The notes under the pieces are model-generated. The model was not told the origin of the DNA, did no database searches, and was given only the letters and a program-made list of their open reading frames with translations. Shown here one piece after another: positions 33,100-43,652 of a DNA stretch of 64,000 bases. Origin of the DNA: Cryptomeria japonica (taxonomy: Eukaryota > Streptophyta > Pinopsida > Cupressales > Cupressaceae); assembly GCF_030272615.1 (NCBI RefSeq), contig NC_081409.1, forward strand, positions 617,934,755 to 617,998,754, written 5' to 3'. The position numbers and the translations under genes were made by a program. Within the stretch, counting starts at the first letter, position 1, and each line of letters begins with the position of its first letter.

Positions 33100-33740
33100 T
33101 GTTGGCAATTGACACTCATTCGGTTTAGTTGTGTTGTCATTGATGGCAACACACATCATTTTGGGTTGGACACTTAACTGGTACTCATCGGTATTCATGA
33201 TTCGACAACCAGCATTCAAGTCATTCGACAGATAAGGGAAATTGACAAACTAGGAACCGGTATATGAGGCCGACATAGGAGATTGATCCGGTAGGTCTAC
33301 ACGGCAACAATCAACGACATCGGTCACAAAGTTTAATGTATTTATTTTTGTCTAGGCCGACATGTAAATAAATTGTAATATCATTGTAAGCCGACATAAG
33401 GCATTCATGTTTATGTTTGGGAAGGGTATTTAAGTCAATCCGGTTAGGTTATTTTGGATATACATACAAAGAGAAGATATGCATAGTGGTGTGATATTGT
33501 GCGAGCAATATTGATCGACTAAATGCGAATATAATATTCTTTAGGCGGTCTTGGTTATTGGTTTAGAGGTTTGGGATGCGAAGTAAGTTACCGGTAAAGG
33601 ACACAATGAAAACCAGTATAGACAGTGCTTGAAGCGGAACTCTTCCAGCATAGCAGATGCATTCTCTGAGTTCAGAATTTTGTTTGTAAACTAGTATTTG
33701 GTGTTTGTAGTCAGTGAGGCTCCTTTTGTGATGAGCAGTG
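33100..33740 (+). repeat. 3' LTR of sirevirus-like element, last ~295 bp missing
   Basis: Aligns to 27130-27773 with scattered transitions and a small deletion (near 33600). Similarity stops after GATGAGCAGTG (33740). The next bases (TGC, then 33744-33764) copy the host flank at 22830-22850. Confidence 0.85.
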
Positions 33741-33764
33741 TGCATTTTTCACGGACAATGAAGG

Positions 33765-34637
33765 AGGTATCCCTACATCATTTCCGCGATAATCAATGAG
33801 GAGAACCAAAACTGGATTTCAATGGAGATGATTAAAGGGTCAAGGTTTTGGGGTTCTGGTAGACAGCATGCCATCTTGGCACAATAAGTGCATCTGGTTT
33901 CTTCGTGCTTAGATATACCATGTTTTGGTTTTGCTTTAACTGTGGAAATATTGAGCAGCATCTTTATAATTTGGTGTCAATTTTGAAATAATTTTTTCCT
34001 TATATTTGTTTACCTTTCAGTTAGATGGTGGTCTTCCTTATAATAGTTTTCCTTTGGTTTTCTTTAAAGGTTCCAGCTTTTGTGTATTATTTTTTTCCAA
34101 TCATCATAAGCTTTTTAACCTATCAAAAATAAATGAAGGGAGAAATATGTAATTTTCAAATTTAGATTATTGTTACCTAATTGCTTTGTTTGAGTTCTCT
34201 AAGTATAAATGTTTTGAACTCGTGCCTATATTTGTTCCATTTTCATTCTTTGCAACTTAGGCTTATACCAAATTTCTCATGTCTAGGTTTTTCGTGTTCT
34301 CTGATGCTTGGGTGATCACTTGAAATCGCTCTAATTAGTCGATACAGCAATTGCTAATAGCATTAATTTTCTGATGCCTGTGATAGAATGCTTCTAGATC
34401 TTACGTTCTATGATCTTTAAGATTTGTAATTTTAATGCTGAGATCCAAGGTACTAGAAGACATCATATGTAGCTCACTAATCTCGAAGAAAATAGTATAT
34501 TTGGTGTTTGTAAAATTTTTTGTAGTATCCTTAAGTGTTGATAAGATTGCTACTCAAAAGTAAATTGCCACCATACAATGGTGATTTCCTCTATAGTTCA
34601 AAGAGCTTAATGTCAGTTCTATATCATGTTTTTGTAG
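33765..34637. other. Host or old-element sequence and intron upstream of host exon
   Basis: No clear exon. The first 200 bp appear to be the continuation of the sequence left of 22850. The last part ends in a pyrimidine-rich stretch and TTTTTGTAG, the acceptor of the exon at 34638. Confidence 0.5.
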
Positions 34638-34830
34638 GGGATCCTGTATATGAGCTTATTGCAATATATTTGGATGTGTTTAGAGGCGAATCAGAGCTTC
34701 TTAAACAGTTTTTGTTGAATTACAAACTTCCTTTTCGTCCAAGGCTAGAATGCAAACAACCAACCCAGCTTTTGGAGGGTGTTTTACGAGATGATTCTGA
34801 AAAATCAGAGCGACTTTCATACCAGGCAAT
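34638..34830 (+). CDS. Penultimate exon, C-terminal kinase-like (APH-fold) domain of a JmjC/F-box-type protein
   Basis: Acceptor TTTTTGTAG precedes it and donor GTACGT follows (34831). Read in phase after two bases it gives DPVYELIAIYLDVFRGESEL, then LKQFLLNYKLPF and a charged linker. From memory of plant proteins this resembles the C-terminal part of the Arabidopsis At1g78280 type (F-box, JmjC and an aminoglycoside-phosphotransferase/kinase-like domain), where a GDP...LDVFRG segment follows the DFSDL motif. The codon at the 3' end is split (AT|G) exactly as the next exon requires. No upstream exon is recognised in this window, so the gene is incomplete here: either very long upstream introns or a gene fragment. 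Confidence 0.7.
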
Positions 34831-35032
34831 GTACGTCTGATCTTTGGACTCATGAATATCATCACTTCTATTACAAGTTACAGAAACAAGTTCAAATTTA
34901 ATATTCTGGTTTTGGAGGGCATAGCTATTTATCTGTCTAGATTGCATGTTTTTCTGTACATCGTTGCAAATCTCAAATCAACTACAGTAGTAAATTTCTA
35001 ATGCAAGGAATAATCTATCACTTTTAATGCAG

Positions 35033-35180
35033 GTGTTATTGCCTCTTGCACGATGACAATGTGATGGGAGCTATTTTCAGTATATGGGAGGAGTTGAGGA
35101 ATGCCACTTCATGGGAAGAAGTAGAAAAAACTGTTTGGGGTCCTCTGAACGACTATGAAGACTTTTTCTTGGCTTTCTAA
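35033..35180 (+). CDS. Last exon of the same host gene
   Basis: Acceptor TTTTAATGCAG ends at 35032, after a 202-bp GT-AG intron. The exon continues the split codon and gives MCYCLLHDDNVMGAIFSIWE, then ELRNATSWEEVEKTVWGPLN and a TAA at 35178-35180. The tryptophan-rich end again resembles the At1g78280-type C-terminus. A possible polyadenylation signal AATAAA lies at 35206-35211. Both exons have clean frames and splice sites, which favours a working gene end over random similarity. Expression cannot be judged from sequence. Confidence 0.7.
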
Positions 35181-35211
35181 CAGGAATTAGACAGATGCTC
35201 TTTTAAATAAA

Positions 35212-38200
35212 GTAAATCAAAAGAATATTATCGATTTATATTGTTTGTCATCAAGAAAAATGTTGTGTTGCTAATTTCGCCTTATATCTGTAGCCATGGA
35301 CGTGGTTTTAAACATAACCCAGGGAATCACCCAAGAATGGAAAATTTCAAGCATGTAACCTTATGTATTTATGGATGGAAGTGGTGTTGGCAACTGTCAT
35401 ATAATTTATAGGTCCTTGAAACAACCTGCTTTCTAATTTAAGGCCTTACTGTTGTACTAGTAAAATTTATTTCGCTATTCTTTTCCCATCCAGAGGAATT
35501 TTATTTGTTATCGACTCATTTAAAAACACTACTAAATAAATATTGACAGAGATCCTGTCAATTGTTTTCTCATTTCTTGTTCTAGCTTCTTGTAAAGATC
35601 CTGTTTGTTGTATTCTCATTTCCTATTCTAGCTTATTTGCATTTTCCCTTCATTTGATCTTACAATCAGTATGCTATATTTTCAAAAAGTTAGGCTTGGA
35701 AACATTTTCACTACTTACTTTAAAGTGCCCCACTTTCAGAAACAACTTAGCCAAATAGTTAATTGACATGCAAAAACTGCATAACATTTATTTCATCTAA
35801 AGATGAGGATGGATATCATTTCATAAAATAAAAAATATAAATACTATATTCCTAGTTCTCTACAAATATATAACATATACCACTAACTTATATATATATC
35901 CAAATCATTCAATCATATATTGTTTGTAAAAACAGGGGTTAGTGGGTTGGAAAAATCAGTAAAATTTAGTATAAAAAAAATAAAATTCATTTAATTCAAT
36001 ATTATTAAAATTAGAAACTTCAAAATTAAAAAAAAAACTAAAAGGGATTTATAGTTTTTTTTTGTTATAATGAGTAGATGTATAACATGGTGTTGAGATT
36101 GTACCCATAGAAAATAAAATTACAATTTTTAAAAAGAAATAAAAGTTTACTATCCACAACAAAGTGACTTTAATTATACACAAATTTAATCAATTGGATA
36201 CTATCATACATACAGTACATGAGAATGGCCTAATAAGGGGATGACCGTTAAGGAGCCAGCCAAGCCCAAGATCATTTAAAAAAGACTACCCCAAAATGTG
36301 ATCAAGTTCGATGGGACATATAAGGTAACCATAGATCTGCAAAGGGCTGGTGATATAATTGGACAACAAATGCTGATATATTGACGTAGAAGAGATAATA
36401 TTGTAGAAGCTTTGGGCTTGCTATCAAGAGTCAAGATAGTTCATTCCTCAATGCAAGGATAGCCTAAGATCATCATTGAAGCAAATAAGAATATCCAAAC
36501 CAAAATCATGTAAAAATGATGTGATAGTTGAAGAGATTATAAGAATTGTGGAAGCCTTGTGTTCAAGACTTATACACATTTGATGGGAAGCAAATGTAGG
36601 AGCAGATTTTGCAGCCAATAAAGGGTCAAGATTGTATGCAAGGTAGGAAGGGTTTTTTAAAGAAGTTTTTGGATGCATGATGTGAGAATAAAAATCTTCT
36701 AAGGTGGAAGGGGGAACTTGCTCCACTTCGAAGGTACATGTTGAAAATCTAAGAATTAAAAATTACTAGCTATTGTTTCTAAAAGATAAGATTCTAATTT
36801 GTCTAGTAACATATTTTTCATCTCATAGACATGTTTATAATATTAATAATTGATAAAAATTAAGAACACCCTTCTCTCTAGAAGAATTTCTTCTTATAAT
36901 TTCAAATGGTCGTAAAAATATAATGTTTTGTTGAAAGAACTATAGACACATTTATTGACCTCATTGCAATTTATCATTTTGATATCTCTTGACACTCTTT
37001 TTCATCTTGATGATGGATCACAGAGTGTGATCCAAAATGTTGATGCAAAAAAAATACACAATCAAATCCAGAAGCAACTTGCTGATTTAGTTATGGATTG
37101 TGGAAATTTGATCAAATTAACTCATTTTAATTCTCAAATATGGATCATCTCTTGATTGATTTGATATTGAATGGTAATATTAGTAGAAGCACTTGCTTTC
37201 CCTTTTATGCCAAGCCACATGTAACAAATGAGAGAGCCATGATTTTTTTTTATAAAAAGTTTTTGGATATGAGAATCATTTAATGAATTCATACAATTTA
37301 AAAGTAAATGAAAAAAATAAAATGCAATGTAATGAATTTGCAATGATAATCTTCTTTCTTCTAACTTTTTAGAGTTATTCAATATTATTTTTCTACTAAG
37401 TTTAATCTTCTTTCTTACTAACTTTTTAGAGTTATTCAACAAATTAAGTGAGTTGTGCAATTTTTTTTAAAATGTCTTCTTCAAGTCTTCAAAGAAAAAA
37501 TGCCAATATAAAATAGAAGAGTACTTGCAAAAGTTAAGATGATAACAAATTTATCAAAAAAATAAATTTATGAAATTATTTTTCTTGGAAAACTTCTTTT
37601 GGAACAATCAAACAAATAATAGCATTACTATGATTATTTTCATATTAAGAAAATTATAATATATTGAATATTTGACAATGTTATGAAGAAATATTTTTCT
37701 TGGAGCTATTATAGCAATATATACGTCTTCCAACCATATTACTACATTCCATTTTGAATGAACTATATATAAATAAGAGAGCAACAAGAAAATCTGATAC
37801 AAAAATGTACTAAATTTTTCTAATCAATGCACCAAAAGGACATTTCCCAAGACAAATTTCATAGTTCTACTCTTCATCTAAGAGTGCTACCAACTTTAGG
37901 GTAAGCCCGAATATTTTCTTAATTTAATGTTGATGCTAAAAAATGACTTTTCTTCACATGACCTCATATTACTGTATTTTATGTGACCACTAATTTTCAA
38001 TATTACATATGATAAATACCTAGGAAAGAAAGTTCCAACCTAAACGTGACACCTCACATTTGGTGGACCACAACTTACAACATTTGAACATTTAATGATA
38101 GGTGCTAATCATAACCAAAACAAACTCACTACAAAGGGAAGATATCTTGACTGAAATCTTGCACCACAAGAACTTATTTGTGCTCATTTGTTTTGTCAAA

Positions 38201-38463
38201 GAATGAAAAACATTTCCCAAAGTGTTCACCTATTTTATAATTACCCTCAAGTATCTATAATGTTATGAACAAAATGTACTACACATCCATGTGTTTTTCT
38301 TGCATACGAACAATAGGGTTCTTAGCTAACTCAACATCAATCACAATTTATTAACAATCAAAGGTTCTACCCTCCACGATATCACCTCGGTGAAGATTTG
38401 AGGCTCATATTGGGCACTAATTTAACTTTTTATCTTTCAGAGTATTGCATGAGTAATTAATTG
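35212..38463. other. AT-rich intergenic sequence, no gene
   Basis: Only short open frames. The one notable item is CTTGATGATGGATCACAGAG followed by TGTGATCCAAAATGTTGAT near 37007, a palindrome-bearing word also present near 22247. Several poly-A and TA-rich stretches. Confidence 0.55.
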
Positions 38464-38502
38464 AGACATCCTTAGGGAAAATGATTATAATTGCATGAGT
38501 AT

Positions 38503-39455
38503 TGGTCATCTCTTTGATTATAATTGCAGGTTGTTAGAAGAAATAGCAGGACAAGTAGATATGGCTAGAATTAGGTGTTGCAGAAAAGTGGTTGGATATG
38601 TATTTATCATTTTCCTCATGTATTAGAAATGAGAGACCTATTTGTAAAGTGACAAGAGTATATTGGAGACAAAGATTTAAATATTTGTAATAGTCATTTA
38701 AGTTATATTGCAGAAAAGAAAAAACTTATTTTTGATTTGGTTCCTATGTTTTAAAATAAAATAAAATAAAATAAAAATGTGTGTATAGGATACTTGAAAA
38801 GAAAGAAGATTGTTATTTCCCTTACGCATTTAAAACGATTTATTAGAAGAGAAATGGACTAGATATGCTTGCATGCGATAGGCTGGAAATAATACATTTT
38901 AGATCTATGTATGGAAATGCAAAACTCAGTATTTAAAATCTGTTATTTAAATTATTTGCAAAAAATAAAATCAAAGATTTTATAGCCATCTCTAGGGTTT
39001 GAATTTAATAAATTGTAGTTTTATTTAGTTGCTGATAATTTCATTAAAATTTGTCATTTGGATAGTTGCTGTAGAATTATCAGACTCTGTCATTTATTTA
39101 TTGCAGAAATAAATCCCATAGTTAATCGGATTTAATGGAAACGAATAAATTCTAACGATGTTGTTCTAAGTATATCTAATGCTGTTAATTTCTTATTTTT
39201 ACAGAAAGAAAATGTATATTTAGTTAGCCTAATTATTTCCTTTAGCAGCTAAGAAATTATTGAAGGGAACTAAATTTAAAGAAAATAGTGGTTTCACTGA
39301 TTTATGATAATTTTTATACTCAAAAAAAAAAAAACCTAGATTTATTATGCTATAAAAATAAATTTAAGTTTACAAATAAAATTATATACATATAAAAATA
39401 TGTTTATTGTTCATCATCCCAAAAATGTACCTATTATACAAATATAGGTATATGC

Positions 39456-39493
<38 letters not shown>

Positions 39494-39966
39494 ATTTAAA
39501 AAAAAAAACAGTGGTTAGGGCACGGGCCGAACCCATTGTGCAAAGCATAGTGGTCAGCTCGGCCTGAGCCGCCACTATGGGTGTCCACAGTGGACGATGT
39601 CATTGTGGCATCCCACAGTGGACGACCCAAGGGCCGCCACTGTGGGCGACCATAGTGGATGCCGCCACTGTGGAAACCCACAGTGAGCGGAGTCCGGGTG
39701 GAGCCGCCAGCGCTCTCCGCTCTCTCTGCCCCTCCTCCCCCTTCGTTGAAGACTCTCCATGGCTGCCCGCTGGTGCAAAACCAGTGCCTTGCAAAAAAAG
39801 AGATAAGGATTAAACCTTAGCCCGGGTGGGGCTAGGGTAGCATGAAGGAAGAAGAGATTTTGAAAAGTAGGGTATTTTGATAATATATTTATATATATTT
39901 TTTAGTTAGGGTTTTTGCATGGACGATTTTTAAGGGTGTAAACATATTTATTTTTATATATAAGTT

Positions 39967-40005
<39 letters not shown>

Positions 40006-41069
40006 TAAAGATAGGAATGGATAGGGGGGCAAATTTTGGATAAATTATTTTACTAAGTGTTTAAATTATATATATGTTTCAAAATAAATATATGGGTATA
40101 TTAAATAAGGATGTATAAATTCTATTTAATTTTGGAGTTTACTTTCTAAAGAATTTTAATGGATCTCGTAAGTTATTTTTGGGTTCCATAAACTAGTTGG
40201 AATTTAATGGAATAAGTAATGAATTTCTCTACAACATTATTATTGGGTAAATATATTTGAGAAGAATTATTAATTGAATTTAAAGCAAGAGGAAATGTGA
40301 ATATTGAATACAAAATATTAAATAGTCGATGTTTGGAAAAAGTAATATATAACCACTTGATTTAAAATATATAATTACACTTTAGAGATCTAAGAGGTTT
40401 TATTTTAATAATTAAACGGAATGATTCAATATAGTAAAATAATTAATTGAAGAAGATATTGTAATGGTGCAATATAATTTCTCTATAATAAAATTTAGGG
40501 ACTAAGTCTTGCGAACCTAGCTAACCCATGTGGATACTTTTATTTGATAATTTAATTATCATAATGATGTTTGGCACCTTAAATGTATTTGCTCAATTAG
40601 GTAATATTAATGAAATGAGATAGTAATAGGTGTTGGTATTTAGTAAATAATGGATATTATCAAATAGAGTAATTATATTGTCTTCTTAGTGGAAGATGAT
40701 CTAATTATTATTATGAAACGCAACTGAAGAAAGGGACATTTGAGTGAATTGAATATTACCCTTATAAAGTTGATTTGATCTCTTGATTATTAGGGTTATC
40801 GTAATTGTTACGTAAGTAATATTTTGATTTTATCGTCTAGGAGTTTTACCGAAACGTTCGTCTAGGAGTTTTACCGAAACGTTAGGTTTCTATTTAAACT
40901 TTAATTCATCATTCTCTTTAGAAACCCATTTTCCTCATAATGTTTAAAAAGGTTTCGTTTGGAACAATTGTTAAGTTGTCGCAATTAATTAAGCAATGCT
41001 TGCATGTAAATAAGTGTTTTTTTTTTTAAAATTTGTTGGTAGTGTTTGCCCAAAAGTTTGAGCATGATA
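38503..41069 (+). mobile_element. 5' LTR of gypsy element 2, 5'-truncated
   Basis: Collinear and highly similar to 45735-48360. It begins in mid-LTR (TGGTCATCTCTTTG) and ends ...GAGCATGATA three bases before a PBS. The first ~2.08 kb present in the 3' LTR (43653-45734) are missing. It contains a GC-rich island (39513-39760) with CCACAGTGG/CCACTGTGG words and a 25-bp tandem duplication at 40834-40883 that the other LTR lacks. Confidence 0.8.
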
Positions 41070-41072
41070 TTT

Positions 41073-41085
41073 TGGTATCAAAGCC
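41073..41085 (+). promoter_or_regulatory. Primer binding site of gypsy element 2
   Basis: TGGTATCAAAGCC, one base different from the initiator tRNA-Met complement. Confidence 0.75.
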
Positions 41086-43640
41086 CTAGGTTCATACACT
41101 GGTGAACATGGGCTACATTCATAACTTAGGTGAAACCAAACTATGGATTGAAGTATAACACCTTGGTGGAAACTTGTTATATAACAAAGTGAAACATAAG
41201 TGAAAATTCTTCTAAATCAACAGATCAACAAATATCAATTCAAGGGGTTCCAAGGGTCACTGAGAGCCCAAAAATTTGAACTTATTAGTCATAAGGTTTA
41301 TGGCGTAATAAAACCCCAAAGGCTGCGAAATATTCAACTATTTATTCATATGAAGTAATTTCGGTGTTTATTAACGAAATTTAGTTCTTTAGTACTTATG
41401 GGGTTACCATTCAATTGGAAAATAAAATGCAATAATTGCCCTAATCAAATCAAATATGAGGAGTTAAATTCTACAATAAAATACCTCTGATGGTAACTAA
41501 AAGAATGCCTTCCATCGAGATATGTTCTTGACATGGCAAGTCAAGCAAGATAGTTAGACCTAAGATAAAGGCACAATAAACAAGATAAATAATGTTGAGA
41601 CAGTTCAAGATAAGTTTTAAGCTATATGAAATTATGATGGTTATAAGATCAAGGCCGCCATTGGAGACATAAATGAAGAAGAGTTAAAAAGAACTCTTGC
41701 AAATCTCAGATAGAAGCATTAACCTATCCTAATGACTAGGTACCTTAAGAATGTGGTTATGCTAGATTTCTTATTAGAAGCATTTGTTAGACAATTTTTT
41801 TTTGTAGTAATGCAGTGAAGCTAGAGTAGGATAACCCTGAAGATTAGAATTAAAGTGATGAATGGCAATCTCCTTGATCAGAAAACCCTAGTAATTCTAT
41901 AGATGAGTTAGATAAAGAGAAAGGAGGCATGAACTTCTTGGGTAAAAACACGTATTTACAATAAACCCTAAGTTCATCTGCGGTTATATAATTGGGGAAA
42001 CAAGCAAGTAAAACCTCAACTAGTCCCTTTATGGGAAGATAATCTTGGAGAAAGTAAATAATGGAAGAGAGAGTAGAGTTGATGTAGGAATCATAAAAAA
42101 ATCCCCATTGAAATGCAAGGAGTGTAAAAGTATTAAGATCCCATAATCTAGAAATGTGTAACTAGTTTTCATTCAAAACCTAAGGAGAAAGGGCCAACCC
42201 AATTATGGCTGGTCGCTAGGTACAAGACAATATGTAACACAATTTAACTATTAGGCACAATTGAAGAAACTCTGCAAATTATGGCACTCAAGTGTGGAGG
42301 TATGCAAAAACATAAGGGATGGATGAAACAACGTGCAGATGGAAATGGCTTAGGGAAAGATAGTATAACAGTAATATAATACCAAAGCTTTAATGAGAAT
42401 TAGTTGGTAGTATAAAATATTTTATGAGAACATAGATAAGGAGCCAAATAATGTGGTTAGCCAAGGGAGAACGTGGAAAATTATGGGAGTCTTTAGACAT
42501 TGGTAATTGTTGGACATCCTTATGTTATACCATAATAGGGGAACTGGATATTAAGGCAGTAAGATGGTTTATTTAGATCAAAGAGATCGAAGGATGTGAT
42601 ATGTCGGAAACGGGCTAGTAAGTAAATATAAATAAACTAGCCCTAGTGATGTGATTTGTGTAAATGTCTATCATGTTCGTTGAACCACTGATAGTGTGTC
42701 ATGAGAGAATACCGTAAGGAGTGAAATTAGGCACAAGAATTAACAGAGAATGTGTTTTATCAAATTAAGATAAAGGAAGGAAAATCCTCCTAAGTAAAAT
42801 TAATTGCGAGTAATCTGAAAGAGAAAAATTTATAACAATAGTGTGACCTAGACCTAATGAATTGCGAAAGTAATGATTGTCGACTGGTAAATTTGGCATG
42901 GGTATGGAGATGATTGCGTGGATGATATCTAAAATAAGTATTAATAATTTCCATCACTCCCTTAGAATGGGATTGTTGTGTACCTTAATGTTTGGAAATG
43001 ACGAATAATGCTCCCTATAAAACTTAAACCTTGGAGCCTAGAAATATAAAAACATTTTAATCCCTAGTGGTAGAAAACTACCCTATATAAGGGCGGAATT
43101 GAAGAACCTAAATTTGATTTTTCCTTGTCACCTAAGAAAGTTGGAAGAAATTATGCACCTAGGACGGTTTAGCAAATAGTGTATTAACACCCTAACGAAG
43201 TGCCTCGAATGTAGAATAAGTAGATTCATTGTGGGTAAGTGTGATGTCAATTTTCTTAAGTGGCAAGCATGGATGACAATTGCAATATATAACATGCTTT
43301 TAAACAAATCCTAAACAAAGTAGGACTCCTAGAAATTCAATATGTGTAACCCTGATTGTGGGAGTTGATGTGTGTTAATGATATAGTTTGGATGATGCAT
43401 TAATGTAAGATTGTTGAAAGATAGAATATTGTAAAACACCTACCTAAGATCGAAGGGAAATGTAATAAAGAATCTAACCTTGTGAAGATAGTAAGTTAAT
43501 TACAATAATAAGTTGATTTTGGTAATTCACCTTTCTTGCAGGCAAGATAAGATTTTGAGCAACTTATTGAAATTGTGGGAAATGTTATGTCCCTACTTCA
43601 TAATTCTACTCATGCAACTTCCAGGAGTAAGTCGAACTCT
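41086..43640 (+). mobile_element. Non-coding interior of gypsy element 2
   Basis: About 2.55 kb between PBS and PPT with no gag or pol ORF. Its last part (CTTCCAGGAGTAAG, 43618-43631) matches the sequence after pol in the chromovirus at about 57221-57234, so it keeps the 3' end of a related internal region. Either a large-deletion derivative or a non-autonomous form. Confidence 0.7.
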
Positions 43641-43652
43641 AGGGGAGGAGGA
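43641..43652 (+). promoter_or_regulatory. Polypurine tract of gypsy element 2
   Basis: AGGGGAGGAGGA directly before TGTAAGGCC, the start of the 3' LTR. Confidence 0.8.

Larger units (their letters stand above)
27130..33740 (+). mobile_element. Non-autonomous sirevirus-like copia element, gag plus second ORF, no pol
   Basis: Structure: 5' LTR 27130-28068, PBS 28071-28082, gag 28137-29285, a second long ORF 29650-32857, three PPT-like tracts, 3' LTR 33100-33740 (cut short). No protease, integrase, RT or RNase H is present; only 364 bp separate gag from ORF2. Repeated PPT-like AGGGGGAG tracts and a long ORF before the 3' LTR are features of the Sirevirus branch of copia. Gag-only elements of this kind are called TR-GAG. 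The two LTRs differ at many sites, so it is old. Confidence 0.8.

Noticed and set aside
33765-33880. Possible upstream exon of the host gene
   Set aside because: A 38-codon open stretch exists on the plus strand but resembles nothing I know, lacks convincing splice sites and seems to continue old-element sequence from left of 22850.
34535-34840. 101-residue ORF taken as a whole gene
   Set aside because: It starts in an intron; only 34638-34830 is supported as exon by splice sites and similarity.
36448-36726. 92-residue minus-strand ORF as a gene
   Set aside because: No domain, no splice or promoter context, AT-rich intergenic sequence.
38464-38486. 23-bp repeat read as a target site duplication
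   Set aside because: LTR elements duplicate 4-6 bp; the repeat is better explained as TSD plus copied host flank.
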